This document shows, piece after piece, positions 46,967 through 59,999 of a DNA stretch of 64,000 bases; the stretch's first letter is position 1, and each line of letters begins with the position of its first letter. The position numbers and the translations under genes are program-made. The notes beneath the pieces are model-generated. The model saw only the letters and a program-made list of their open reading frames with translations, searched no databases and had not been told where the DNA came from. The stretch spans positions 71,134,256 to 71,198,255 of the forward strand of contig NC_039364.1 of assembly GCF_003573695.1 (NCBI RefSeq), written 5' to 3'. This stretch comes from Papaver somniferum (Eukaryota; Streptophyta; Magnoliopsida; Ranunculales; Papaveraceae).

Positions 46967-47969
46967 AAAAATCTCATTCCGATGAAAAAGTTTAGATTTC
47001 GATTATGGATTTTATATTCCTATTGCTCTGAAAGAGCTTCCAGTATCATTGTTATTTTTGTTATCATCAACAAGATCAGTAAAGAAGATAATGTTTTCCT
47101 CTGTACAAAGAATTTTAGGGCCAATAATTTTTATTTGATAAGGAAGTAAAGATATTTAAAATTTCACTAAATCTGTAACCTCATCTTCAATTGTTCATTG
47201 GATGTTGTTCATTTTTTCATTAACTTTCATGAGAGAGAATAAAGAGTGCTTGTGAGAAAGTTGAACGGAGAGAACGGGTTATGTAAAATAAAAATATCTT
47301 AAAGAAATGAAGAAGAAATAGAGGAGGAGGAAAACAGAACGGTAATGGTGGTGATTGTTTTCAAGTTTTCAGCCCTGGAAATTTGGCATGACATGGACGT
47401 GTATATATCAATTAGAAATCAAATCCTCTTACTTTTGGCCATGTATCAAAGTCACACCTGGAGATAAGATGGTGGAATTGTGTATATCTGGGGTCAAATA
47501 TTTTTTGCGGAATCCTTTCACCGCGTTGAAATTAGATTATATGCTCGCTATTATTATTCTGATTAGCTCAGCCATTAATTATGACTTCTGATTATTTTAA
47601 AAGGATTGTCTCGAGTTTGTTGAATATAGCGCAAACGCTCCATATTTTCTCAAGTTCAGGTGGGACTATCATTGAAATTGCAAATGTGCACCTGCAATGA
47701 GTCATTTATGATTGCCTCTCATTGTTTGAATTCTTCAGCCATTGGATTGTCGGTACTTAGACATGGGTAGTTGAGATTTAATTTCATATCGATTAGAAAC
47801 TACTTCGATCGACTCTCTTTAAGAAACTACTTCGATCAGACGAGGAGGAACAAAAAGAAATAGAATCATACAAAGGATTAGACAAACCTTTCACTATCTC
47901 TTGTGTATTATGGGATCTTCATTGTTCTTATAGAACTTTGGTGAATTGTTTACTTTTTATATATCATGG
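46967..47969. other. AT-rich spacer, no gene seen
   Basis: Only short chance frames. No domain or repeat structure recognised. Confidence 0.5.
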
Positions 47970-48430
47970 TCCTCTATCAAGCGTTTTAACCAATCTTCAT
48001 CGGTTTCTGCCTCAACAAAAATCTCAGCATTAACGTCATCATTATAATCCTTGGAAATATCAATTCATTTTCATGCTCAAATATTTCGTCTTCGTCGATA
48101 TCAGACCCATCTTCAGAATCTTCGTTGACCTTATATTCTACAGTAGAAGAACGTCGTTTGAATTCCGTACGTATGGTATTGCAAATTTCTTGGAGAATGT
48201 CTTCCAGGGTTCTGTCATCTTCTAGTTGATATAGTTTTCGACGGTTTTCTTACGTTTACACCCTACCACCATTACTTAAAATAGGATTACTAAACCACGA
48301 CTCTTACCGTTGAATGGGTAAATGATCATAAATGTGATCAGAAGTCGGGTAAGTTATACTGTCGTCGAATTCAATTGCTGCTACATTCTCTCTGTTAGGA
48401 GTCGGATCAAGCTGGTCTAATCTATCTTGC
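47970..48430 (-). pseudogene. Diverged copy of the acidic transposon frame
   Basis: Minus-strand translation gives RKLYQLEDDRTLEDILQEIC, then IRTEFKRR and VNEDSEDGSDIDEDE, matching the frame at 2619-3596 in order and spacing with many substitutions and some frame changes. It lies on the inner side of the primer-site-like sequence at 48951-48985, so it belongs to the 5' internal part of a decayed LTR element. Confidence 0.5.
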
Positions 48431-48950
48431 ATGTTCGAAGTTGATCTAAAACATGCATACAACTAGATTGGATCAATTAGAAGTATAACCATCCCACCTT
48501 ATTTGTGGTTGTTGACGTACATACTCACTGTAAGGTTGTTGGTATGTATGAAAATCACCAAAACATTATGTAAGATATTGGTCAAAACTAATGGATTGAT
48601 TCTGATTATACTTCGTTATAAGTTGGAAATTATTGAAAAAATAAGCATTATAACTAAACAAGTTATCACCATAATGCGCCTGATCTTGGGTACCGTATAT
48701 GTTATTTCCGTATGGAAACATGACCAATACACCAAAATAGGAAAATCTAAGAAAAATATAAAAATAAAAGTGATACATACAACCTGTTCATAAAATTCAC
48801 CTCCCTCTTTTGATGGTCGATAAACACCACCAACAAGCTGCTAACACCACGAAAACCTGAAAAGAAACTTGAAAAACACTAAGAGAAAAGCTTAAAACAG
48901 AACAAAATATTTACAAATAAGAAACTAAAAACAACTACAATATGTTATGC

Positions 48951-48985
48951 CTCCCAGGCAGCGATGCCAAAATTTGGTCGGTTTT
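48951..48985 (-). other. Primer-binding-site-like sequence of a decayed gypsy element
   Basis: Minus strand reads TTTTGGCATCGCTGCCTGGG, close to the TTTGGCGCCGTTGCCGGGG-type primer site of plant gypsy elements. It would place a decayed 5' LTR to its right (about 48990 onwards). Confidence 0.45.
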
Positions 48986-49058
48986 GTCAGCCTATAAAAA
49001 TTATTTTAAGTTTTTTTCAATCAATATTATAAATAAGAGTATAGTAATAAGACATATT

Positions 49059-49640
49059 CGATCTACAGAGAGATATGGATTGTCAATTCATTTTGGTTAC
49101 CTATGGACACAGGTTTTTTTGGTTATGATTATAACTAAATTATGCTAAAACAAAAAAATTAATAAGAATATCAGAGATAGAAAGCTATTAAGGAATTCGC
49201 CGTATCACTAAACATATTAATCGATCAAATAATCAATATCATCATCACTCTAGATACTCACCAGTCGCAGGTAATGGAAATAGCAACATCAATATTATTC
49301 CTTGTAGTACTAAGTCGAAAACAACTTTTTATCTTCACCATAAACCACTCGATCTACAGAGAGATATGGGTTGTCAATTCATTTTGGTTACCTATGGAAA
49401 CATATTTTTTTGGTTATAATTATAACTAAATTATGCTAAAACAAAAAAATTAATAAGAATATCATAGATAGAAAGCTATTAAGGAATTCGTCGTATCACT
49501 AAACATATTACTCGATCAAATAATCAATATCATCATCACTTTAGATATTCACCAATCGCAGGTAATGGAAATAACAACATCAATATTATTCCCTGTAGTA
49601 CTAAGTCCAAAACAACTTTTTATCTTCACCATAAACCACG
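49059..49640. repeat. 291-bp tandem duplication
   Basis: CGATCTACAGAGAGATATGG occurs at 49059 and 49350 and the 291 bp that follow are nearly identical. It lies in the presumed decayed LTR. Confidence 0.85.
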
Positions 49641-50979
49641 AGAAGATCACGATCATCAAGCTCCATCAAAATTTGTAGCACCTTTCTCGATCTACCAAGC
49701 ATAACATTGCCAATGACAGAGAGATTCATCGTAACCAAACCGTCATTGTCTCTATTAACCACTTCATTATTCATACCTTCTCATTCCTTCAATTTCTTAG
49801 CTCACACATCCATGAACATGGTCGTGAATTCACGGCTAACATGGAAGAAAAACTTCCCTGGTCGTGAACTCTTCTTAACAAGGAAAGTTATGGTGGTACC
49901 TTGATGTAACCTCTAGTGGTCTAATCCGTTTTCAAATATTGGCAGCCCCGAGTCTTCGGAGACTGATAGTTCAGTCTCCTTAATGTTCAATGGTTGCCTT
50001 GAGTAGAAGGCGCGTCAGCCTTTAATAATTCTGTGCGTTCACAAATTTTGCAACTTCGACTTGCTTCAACCGCTCATAACTTCTTTATACGATGTCGGAA
50101 TGACCTCATTATTTCGCCGTTAGCTTCGTCTTTTTATCCTCTTCAAGACAGTGAGAATAAATCCATGATTTGAACAAATTCCAATTAGCTTTATATGATC
50201 CACCTAATGAAGACGCAAAATAGAAAATTATAATTAATACAAGGTAGTTCACATAAAAATTATCAATTAAGTGTAAGAAAATGATACTCAAAACTAGGAT
50301 TCACTAGGGTTTTGGTCTAAAAGCCTACAACACGTGCGATGTAGCAATACATTCATGATGACAAAGTGGAGTAAGTCGTGCTGGCTGTTGAAGGAGTATA
50401 TGGAGTAGTGGTATGATAATCAACCAAGTCTCTCTCACAAAGCGGAACTGGTTCAACCACGATTTTTCACTTTCATACTCTTTCAATAATACACGAACTA
50501 CTCCATATACTCCTTGTATTATTGAAATGCTTTGAAGGCGATTTCTCTGTGTTAGATCTATAAAAGGCTTAAGTATGTGATAGTTATAAGTTCAATACAT
50601 TTGCATTCCAATTCATTGATCTCAACAAGTTCTCAACTTCCCTCCCTATAGATCGACCCTTTTCCTCTCTTGTGACTGAATTGAATCTGGAACGATCATT
50701 TCTTGGTTTAGGAAAGAGTCTTACAGATTGGTCTCTCGAACTCAAAGTACTCCCGTGCAGTGCATCTGTTTAAAGGTTTTAGCGATTTGCTTCATCTAGC
50801 ATCTGCCTACTCCACCACTTTATACTTTAACCAGTAAATCATTTTTACCCACAAATACTAAGCAAGTTACACTTCTACGTACAGATAGATTATACATGTA
50901 AGCATGTGAGAAGTTTACTTTAAAACACAAAGAATATGTGTGCAACCATAAGTATACGTAATGCACCAAGTGGTTTTCC
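49641..50979. other. Non-coding sequence, probable LTR remains
   Basis: No gene. Sequence near 50640-50760 (TAGATCGACCCTTTTCCTC ...) and the (ATACTCC) words near 50395-50515 look repeat-derived but could not be paired within the window. Confidence 0.3.
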
Positions 50980-51655
50980 AGAGAGCCATGTTTAAGTAGT
51001 TCTGTAATGACAAGCTTAATTTATTACAATACCAAATCAGTTCGTGAACTGGCAAAACAATTTGTGAACTAAAAAGTCGCCTCGTAACTTAAGAGCCTTT
51101 TAGATTGACAAGTTCGCAAATTGCCCAAAATAATTTGTGTACTTGAAAATAAAAGATGTACAAGAAACATTCAATATCAACCAGTTCGCTAACTGAATAA
51201 ATTAGTTTGTGTATTATTGAATTACATAGTACCCAGGACTATCTAAAAATCGACCAGTTCGCGAACTGAGAAAATCAACTCGTGTATGCGAGTCAATCGA
51301 GATTAATAATCAAGTTTTTATATTTACAAGCTCAAGTTTGTGAACTAGTAAAACATGAAATGATGATAGTACCAAGTACAACATAATCTTTTCGATATCA
51401 TCCTATAAGTATGATACCCTGTGTGATCTAATATAGACAGAGATTGTCAAGAAGACGACAACAACAAGGTATACACTTGGTATATAATATAAGCTCAAAA
51501 TGAACCTCACTAAAGGAATCAACCCAAGTATTTGGATTAATGTACAATGTATTTACTTTTAATTATAACTAAAATAATAATTATGATTATGGAAAGTAAA
51601 AATAAATACATAAAAAGATTTTGTTTACGAGGAAACAACAAATGCAGACAACGAT
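50980..51655 (-). mobile_element. Copia-like LTR fragment with CAGTTCGCGAACTG words
   Basis: The stretch 51600-51650 repeats the TTTACGAGGAAAC ... ATGCAGAC landmark of the LTRs at 1 and 21474. At 51038-51340 palindromic words (CAGTTCGTGAACTG, CCAGTTCGCGAACTG, CAAGTTCGCAAATTG) recur at least five times. Both ends are lost. Confidence 0.5.
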
Positions 51656-52589
51656 GAAACCAGGAATTTATGTCTGGGTGGGCTAATATTTTTTTTATTT
51701 TTTTTTATGAATGCTCAATTTAATTTATCTCAGTTATGAAAACGGAAGATGCGGTAATATATCTGAGGCGGGCAAGGAACGAGACGCTGTTAAAAATTTG
51801 GGGTTATTTGATTTTTTGGTACTTAGTTTTTGACCAAAACCTGGGTTTGGTCTAATATTTGTCCAGCCTTTGCGTTTGGTCTAAAGACCGACATTAACCC
51901 CCGTTGACTCCGTCAAGTGATGATGTGTTTAACATTTGACTTAATTAATTTTTTAATGGCCCCTCTAATAATAAATTATTTTCTTATAAATCCTTGAGTT
52001 TCAAGATATGTTATAAATTAGAGAAAGAAATAGAGGAATCAACAAAGAAATTAGTGTTTGTAGCATTTGTGTGATTTCAACACATAGAAATAAGGGATTT
52101 AAAACGAGAGGAATCACCATTGCCTATTTCAACTGGTTTCTCGGCAAGGCTGTTGTCTAAGTTCTCTGCAAGAAAAGCTCAATCTCGAGCCATCAAACCC
52201 ACACCTCGCATTGTAGAAAATTCTTGATCTCTGTCAACACATCAACACAACTCAACCCCCTATTTCCTCATCAGCCTCAACTTATTAGCAGCATCACCAT
52301 TAACATCATCAATTCTCGTTCATCTCAAACAACGGAAACAACATCTTCCAGCAAACCCATTCATATTCTGTTCAATTCGTCACAACACATTATTCCATCC
52401 ACGAATATAACCAATACTTAAGCAATCACCAGTTCCAGCTACATCATATGTTCTTCTTTTTATCTCAAAAATCAGAACTACCATTTCTTCAAAACCCATC
52501 TCCTAATTTCATCACCAGTAACTGTTCTAGCTTCAATTTCCCCATTAAATGCAACAGAAACCCAATATCACCATGTCATATCCCATCCA
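51656..52589. other. Non-coding stretch without recognised features
   Basis: AT-rich. A T-run is present at about 51690-51710. No convincing gene. Confidence 0.4.
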
Positions 52590-52935
52590 TGACAGCCCTG
52601 AGTAACTTGCGGGTGTAGCAAGAATGTATCCGTACAACAGTAATAATTGATAGTTTAAATTTAAATTAACTGCTTTTGGACGTGGGAGATGTAACCACGT
52701 GTAGGACTGTTGGTTGCTAGGTCTTAGACTTAGGGTTTTAGTTAAATTCTGTAACGATTGGAAAGAGAGGCAGTGAATGAGAAAAATAGAATTGAGGCTG
52801 CACTCTGTTGAGTGTAGAAGTGACTTATTATCGAGCTGTGTACTTCATATTCTTCTGAGTAATCATCTTAGTCTTGTCAAGATCAAGTACGATTCTTGAT
52901 AGTCGGTATCACCCAGTCGATTCTGTATCTCAACC
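52590..52935 (+). repeat. Possible 5' LTR end and leader of gypsy element
   Basis: Lies directly before the gag ATG. CGGTATCACCCA at about 52904 could be a decayed TGGTATCAGAGC (initiator-Met tRNA) primer site. The LTR borders cannot be fixed because the 3' LTR is not in the window. Confidence 0.35.
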
Positions 52936-55900
52936 ATGACTGGTTCTTTGAAAGATGTGGATGCTAGAATAATAGAGATCTCTCCCATGCTGCAACAGCT
53001 CAAAGATCTACATCATAAAGAGGCTGAAGCTCGTCAGGCAACAACAGCCGCACAACAGGAATCATTAAATGCTTTGATAACTTTATCCAAAGAATCCCAA
53101 GTACAGTTTCAAAGTTTTTTCACCCACCTAACCAAAGCATTACCCATCCCATCTTCACCTGAATCACCACCAATTTTCAGCCGATCTGGTCACTCAGAAA
53201 ATAACAACCATGAGGCTACAAGTCATAATAACTTCTTAAAAACCCCCAAAATCGATTTTCCTAAGTTTGGTGGTGACAACCCTATATCTTGGATCCGAAA
53301 GTGTGATCGTTTCTTTCATCTCAAAGATGTTCCGGCACCACAACATCTTGAATTTGCAGCTATTCCCTTGGAGGGCAAAGACGATTCTTGGTTTCAAGAT
53401 TTTCAAACTGTTAAACCCACACTCTCTTGGTATGAGTTTTATTTTGCTATTTGTGAACGTTTTGAAGACTTATCTAGTGAAAATTTTGTCGGTTGTTTCA
53501 ATAAGTTATGCCAAACTGAATCTGTGGAAGATTACTTTGAGAAATTTGAACCCATTAAAGCTTTGATGCTTCTTCATCAACCCGATATGAATGAAATCTA
53601 CTTTGTAATGAGTTTTTTAAGTGGATTAAAGGAGAAAATCCGTATGTCTGTTGAAATGCATAAGCCAACCACACTTTCCCAGGCATTTTATCTTGCACGC
53701 TTACAAGAGAGTGCAGTGAACCTACCTCAACCACAACAACAAAAACCCCCTTTCTTCAAATACCCCACCAAAACCACTTACATTAACAAATTTCCACCCA
53801 CTCCACAGAAAAACACAACTTCATCACCAACCCCTACCACTTCTGTGTTACCAATCCCTCTACCCAATTCCACCCAACCCACCAGATCAGTGTATGTTCC
53901 ACCACCAATACGAAGACTTTCAAGGAATCAACAAGATAAAAGAAGAGCTCAAGGGATCTGTTATAACTGTGATGACAAATATACACCTGGTCATAAATGC
54001 AAGCCACAACACCTTTTCATGGTCATCACTGAGGATGTTGAAGACTCTTCACAACCAGTACCTTCTTCAGATGTTACTGATTCCTTGATAGAGTCAGATA
54101 TGTATATTTCCCTCTATGCCTTAACAGGTACAATGAGTGTGGATACTATTCGCATTACAGGATTTATTAAGAAACATGTTGTTACCATTTTAGTAGACAC
54201 ATGCAGCACTCATAGCTTCATTGACTTAGCCCTTGTAAGTCAATTATCTTGTGAAGTCCAGCCCACCGTCCATATGCTTGTAACAGTAGAAAATGGTGTC
54301 AGAACTACAAGTACTGTATTATGCCCTGATCTACATTGGCAAATGCAAGGTCATGAATTTACTGGAGACTTAAGATTGCTTCCACTAGGTGGATGTGATA
54401 TTGTGTTAGGAGCAGATTGGCTCAGTACTTTGGGGGATGTCACTTTCAACCTAGCAAAGCTTTCTATATCCTTTCTTCATCTTGGCCAGCAAAATACACT
54501 GCAAGGAGCTACTTCAAAACCCTCACTCATGATGATGAGTGGTTCTGCTATGAAGATATTTCTCAAAAAGAACACCCCAGCCATTGTTGGCCAGTTCTTT
54601 CATATATCCACAACTCCAATCCAAGAACCAATACCCACTGAAATACTACATCTCATTGATGAACACAAAGATGTATTTTCTGAACCTTCTCAATTACCAC
54701 CTCAGAGAAGCTTATATCATAAAATTCAGCTTAAACCAAATGCCCAACCAGTTACACTGAGGCCTTACAAATGCCCCTACATTCATAAGTCAGTAGTGGA
54801 ACAGTTGGTGAAAGAAATGCTTCAAGCTGAGATCATTCAAGAGAGTCAAAGTCCTTTTGCTTCTCCTATACTGCTAGTTAAGAAGAAGGATGGTACTTGG
54901 AGGTTATGTGTGGACTACAGGAAACTCGATGACATCACAATTAAAGATAAGTTTCCTATACCAATAATTGATGAGTTATTAGATGAATTACATGGAGCTG
55001 TTATTTTTACTAAACTAGATCTTAGGTCTGGTTATTATCAAATCAAAGTACATGTTCTTGACATTCATAAAACTGCATTTAGAACACATCATGATCATTT
55101 TGAGTTCAAAGTCATGCCTTTTGGCTTAACTAATGCACCAGCCACTTTTCAAGCATTGATAAATTCTGTCTTTGGTCCTTATCTCAGAAAGTTTGTCCTT
55201 GTCTTCTTTGATGACATATTAGTATATAGTGCTAATCTCAAGGACCATATTCAACACCTATCCATAGTCCTTAAACTCATCAGACAGCACCAACTTTTTT
55301 CTAAATTTTCCAAATGTACCTTTGCTCAGCCATCATTACAGTACTTAGGTCATATCATTAATGCACAAGGAGTAGCAGCTGACCCTGGGAATATTCAATG
55401 CATGCTAGCTTGGCCAGTTCCCACAAATTTGAAGCAACTGAGAAGATTTTTGGGCCTCACAGGATATTATAGGAAATTTGTCAGAGGATATGGAACCTTA
55501 TGCAAGCCCCTCACAGAATTGTTGAAAAAGAATGCCTTCCATTGGTCTCCCATGGCACTTGAAGCCTTCAATACTCTTAAAGATGCTATGTGCACCACTC
55601 TTGTATTGGCTTTGCCTAATTTCTGTAAGCCATTTATTGTGGAATTTGATGCTTGCACCCATGGTGTTGGAGCTGTTTTAATGCTAGATGGCAGGGCCAT
55701 AGCTTTTTTCAGCAAGCCTCTTGGCCCCAAAAAATTGGGATTATCTACATATGAAAAGGATCTCCTAGCTGTGGTTATGGTTGTCACCAAATGGAGGCAT
55801 TACCTTCTAGGCCATAAATTCTTCATTCATACTGATCACCAAAGCATCAAGTTCTTCATGGAAGAGAAGATCACAACTGTCCTACAACACAGATGGTTGA

Positions 55901-56766
55901 TGAAATTGTTGGGTTTTGATTACTCCATTCTTTACAAGAAAGCTTCTGCAAACAAAGCAGCTGATGCACTCTCAAGACTTCACTCTGATACTACCTCAGT
56001 TACTTGCAACTCTGTTTCTCTTTCCACACCAGTATGGTCCCAAGATGTTATAACCAGTTATGAACAAGACTCAGTGGTTGTTGCTATGATACCTCAACTT
56101 CTCCTCAGTCCTGCTTCCATTCCCCATTACACTTATTCAGAAGGCATTCTAAGATATAAATGGAGAATTTATGTGGGAGAATCCAACCAGATGAGAAAGA
56201 AATTGTTAGAGTCCATCCATTCTTCTGTTGTAAGTGGCCACTCAGGTATTCAAGGAAGCTATCAAAGGGATAAGAGATACTTCTACTGGAAAGGCCTCAA
56301 GAAAGACATTACCCTATTTATCAGCCACTGTGACACTTGCCAAAGAAATAAGGTGGAACATGTTCACTCTGCTGGCCTTCTGCAACCATTACCAATTCCT
56401 TCTCAGCCTTGGCAACATATTTCTATGGACTTCATTGAAGGCATTCCCAAATTCAATAAAAAAGATGTTATCATGGTCATTATTGAAAGACTCACAAAGT
56501 ATGCACATTTCATTGCATTATCACACCCATACACTTCTCTTACTGTATCTCAAGAATTCTTACACCACATTTTCAAGCTTCATGGCTTGCCAGCTTCCAT
56601 TGTCTCTGACAGAGACAAAGTCTTCACCAGTGCTTTCTGGCAAGAGCTCTTCAGATCATTGGGCACAAGATTGAATATGAGAACTTCCTACCATCCCCAG
56701 ACTGATGGCCAGACAGAAAGGCTTATTGCTTGCTTGGAAAGTTATTTAAGATGCATGTCAGGCTAC
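52936..56766 (+). CDS. Ty3/gypsy gag-pol polyprotein, cut by later insertion
   Basis: One open frame of about 1277 codons. Gag core at about residue 104 (KIDFPKFGGDNPISWIRKCD). Zinc knuckle near 340 (CYNCDDKYTPGHKC). Protease near 417 reads ILVDTCSTHSF, so the usual D-S/T-G has Cys in place of Gly. RT from about 645 (VKKKDGTWRLCVDYRKL) with FFDDIL at about 756. RNase H near 904 (VEFDACTHGVGAVL). Integrase HHCC finger at about 1100-1135 (CDTCQRNK), with IVSDRDKVFTS near 1222 and the YHPQTDGQTER glutamate region near 1252. Layout and gag fit a chromovirus-type gypsy element. The frame stops being its own at 56767, where a non-autonomous LTR element begins; the integrase C-terminus, any chromodomain and the 3' LTR are missing from the window. 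Confidence 0.9.
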
Positions 56767-57367
56767 TGTTTGAAGGTGAAAACGATTTCTGCTGATTTTG
56801 GTAATTTCGGGTGTGTGGGTGAGAAACGAGTTTAAACCCTAAACAATGTACTTCAAGGGAGTACTTTAGATTCGAGAGATCAATCTGTACAAATCCGGCC
56901 TAGACCAATAAATGGTCGTTCCAGACTTGCTTCGGTCACAAAGTGAAGGAGAAGGGTTGGTTTTGGGGAGGGAAGCGAAGAGAGTGTTGAGACCAGAATA
57001 GTTGATTCTGGAAGAGTAGTTGTTTTACGACTTGTATCATAAAGTGGGAAGCTAACAGATGGAAAGCTAGCAAATATTTTCTGAGTGTTGTATGTTCCTG
57101 ACCTGAACTTCTTGTTTGGTGGAAATAGGCAAGGCCTATTTATACAAGTCGAAGTGAAACGACTCTGGTCTCATTAAGAAATGGAAAACGGGTGAGTAAT
57201 TGGGAGGATGTGGTAACCGGTAACGCCTGGAATTGATGTTCCATAAAAGAAAGCGTTTCATCATTACTCCCTGTATTTACTAACCGCCTCATCCTTATGA
57301 CACTGTCTTATAACGGGCGTAGTGTACGCCGCACGGTGTAAACCGCCAAACCAATACCCAATGAGCA
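56767..57367 (-). repeat. 3' LTR (left) of the LARD-like element
   Basis: TGTTTGAAGGTGAAAACG ... CCAATGAGCA, 601 bp. A minus-strand TATA-like TGTATAAATAGG lies at 57135-57146. Confidence 0.75.
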
Positions 57368-57380
57368 TCCCCCAGTTTGT
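57368..57380 (-). other. Polypurine tract of LARD-like element
   Basis: Minus-strand AAACTGGGGGA lies directly before the LTR that begins TGCTCATTGG. Confidence 0.6.
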
Positions 57381-57439
57381 GATATGTGTTGATGTCTCGA
57401 GTGTTTTCGTGGAAAACATGTAGCATGTTGTTGTTGTTT

Positions 57440-58690
57440 GGCAAGTTGAGCTTGGAAGACTTGCCGGCTCGGTGGTGACCTTCGAAGGTCGAGATTTTGC
57501 ATCTTGAGAGGAAGCGTAGCCGTTGATTACTGCCACCCTTCGTTTGGTAGCCATTAGCATGAAAGCATGTCCGGTATGGCTTTAATATGGCCTAGTTTAG
57601 GCGCGACCAAAGTTTGGGTTTTGGCTTTGTTTGGGCGCGACTAGGGCTTGGCATCAGGCCAAAGGTTTCCATGCGTTAGCTGGTAACCTTGGACGACTAA
57701 GATCTGCATCTTAGATGGAAAAGTGGTCGTTGATTTTTGCAGGCCTTCGTTTTGGCAACCGTAAAGGGAAGACCGACATGGTATGGCTTGGGTGCGGCAA
57801 GGTGGCTAGCATGGCATGCCATTGGCACATGTGTCATGGTCGACATGCCTTGGCGCGGTTTGGGCGTGGCCAAAACTAGGGTTTTGGCGTTGGACCAAAG
57901 GTTACCATGCGTTGGTTGGCGACCTTGGACGGCTAAGATTTGCATCTTAGATGGAAGGATGGTCGTTGATCGTCGCAAGCCTTTGTTTTGGTAGCCGCAA
58001 AGGGAAGGCCGGCATGGTATGGCGCGACAAGGTGGCTGGCATGGCATGCCATTGGCACATGTGGCATGGTCGGCATGCCTTGGCGCAGTTTGGGCGTGGC
58101 CAAAACTAGGGTTTTGGCGTTGGGCCAAAGGTTACCATGCGTTGGTTGGCGACCTTGGACGGCTAAGATTTGCATCTTAGATGGAAGGATGGTCGTTGAT
58201 TTTCGTATGCCTTCGTTTTAGCAGCCGTGAAGAGAAGGCCGGCATGGCATGGCTTAAGCGCGGCAAGGTGGATGGCGCGGCATGCCATTGGCACATGTGG
58301 CATAGTCGACATGCCTTGGCGTGATTTAGGCGCGACCAAACTAGGGTTTTGGCGTTGGGCCAAAGGTTACCATACGTTGGTTGGTGACCTTGGGCGGCTA
58401 AGATTTGCATCTTAGATGGAAGGATGGTCGTTGATTATCGTTTTAGCAGCCGTGAAGTGAAGGCCGGCATGGCATGGCTTAGGCGCGACAAGGTGGCTGG
58501 CGCGGCATGCCATTGGCACATGTGGCATGGTCGGCATGCCTTGGAGCGGTTTAGGCGCGACCAAACTAGGGTTTTGGCGTTGGGCCAAAGGTTACCATGC
58601 GTTGGTTGGTTACCTTGGACGTCTAAGATTTGCATCTAAGATGGAAGAGTGGCCGTTGATTGTCGCACGTCTTCGTTTTAGCAGCCGTGA
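57440..58690. repeat. About 230-bp tandem repeats, five to six copies
   Basis: AAGATTTGCATCTTAGATGG (or a variant) recurs at about 57493, 57701, 57937, 58167, 58402 and 58627. Units share GGTTACCATGCGTTGGTTGG and GGCATGCCATTGGCACATG. Long open frames in several reading frames here are by-products of the repeats. Confidence 0.85.
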
Positions 58691-58699
58691 AGAGAATGC

Positions 58700-59215
58700 C
58701 GGCATGGTAACGTGGATGGTATGGTTTGCCATTTGCACGGTGGTGCAGCTGGCATGGTTGGCATGCCCTGGCGCGAAGACGTGGTTGGCATGGTTTTCCA
58801 CTGGCACGGTGGTGCAGCTGGCATGGTTGGCATGCCTTGGCGCGGAGACGTGGCTGGCATGGTTTTCCATTGGCACGGTGGTGCGGCTGGCATGGTTGGC
58901 ATGCCTTGGCGCGGAGACGTGGCTGGCATGGTTTTCCATTGGCACGGTGGTGCGGCTGGCATGGTTGGCATGCCTTGGCGCGGAGACGTGGCTGGCATGG
59001 TTTGACATTGGCACGGTGGTACGGCTGGCATGGTTGGCATGCCTTGGCGCGGAGACGTGGCTGGCATGGTTTGCCATTGGAACGGTGGTGCGGCTGGCAT
59101 GGTTGGCATGCCTTGGCGCGTAGACGTGGCTAGCATTGTTTGACATTGGCACGGTGGTGCGGCTGGCATGGTTGGCATTCCTTGGCACGAAGACGTGGCT
59201 GGCATGGTGGCGTGA
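58700..59215. repeat. 69-bp tandem repeat, about seven copies
   Basis: GACGTGGCTGGCATGGTTT recurs at about 58778, 58847, 58916, 58985, 59054, 59123 and 59191 (69-bp spacing). Since 69 is divisible by three, open frames persist on both strands. No real protein is implied. Confidence 0.95.
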
Positions 59216-59645
59216 GAATTGGGGTTTGGTATGTACGAAGATGATGTCGGTCAATACTAAGGGTTCTGCCGTGGAACATGACACATGTATAAAAAAAGGT
59301 ACCTTGGTAATTCTTACGTAGGCATGCTGATTGATTCAATAAATGCGGTAGTGGTCATAGTGATGTCATGTCAGATGTATGGTTTTACGATTTTAACCCT
59401 AAGCTAAAAACCACCATAAACATTAAGTCCCCTGCTTATCTCGGAACAGGAGCATTGTTGCGAGGTAAGCATAAGATGGTGATAGGCGAGGACAAAATCG
59501 AAATGATAAGTCGTGAAAAGATGGTCAAGAAGACCCGGCTAACCTTTTTCGAGAGGTAAGGAGAGTTCGTGATTCTCGTGTTGGAGGCCTTGCATAGATT
59601 ATACTTGTGGTGTTGCTGGCTAGACCGTGAAGTGGTAGGATGTAG

Positions 59646-59970
59646 ATTGTCGGCTTGGAATGGGAGACACATGCGTTGGTCAGCTTGGAATGGGAGACGC
59701 AGGCGTCGGTCGGCTTGGAATGGGAGTCGCAGGCGTCGGTCGGCTTGCGTTGGTCGGCTTGCGTCGTTCGGCTTGGAATGGGAGTCGCAGGCGTCGGTCG
59801 GCTTGGAATGGGAGCCGCATGCGTTGGTCGGCTTGGAATGGGAGCCGTGGGCGTCGGTCGGCTTGAAATGGGAGCCGCACGCGTTGGTCGGCTTGGAATG
59901 GGAGCCGCAGGCGTCGGTCGGCTTGGAATGGGAGCCGCAGGCGTTGGTCGGCTTGGAATGGGAGGAAACT
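59646..59970. repeat. 30-bp tandem repeat, about eleven copies
   Basis: TCGGCTTGGAATGGGAGCCG with GCAGGCGTCGG or GCATGCGTTGG following. Two units are shortened to about 14 bp (near 59735-59765). Confidence 0.95.
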
Positions 59971-59999
59971 GGCTTCGGTCCGCGGAATGGTGAAAACTG

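Noticed and set aside
58610..59284. Long open frames on both strands with repeated Ala/His/Trp-rich peptides
   Set aside because: They follow from a 69-bp (23-codon) tandem repeat. All frames stay open by arithmetic, and no conserved domain is seen.
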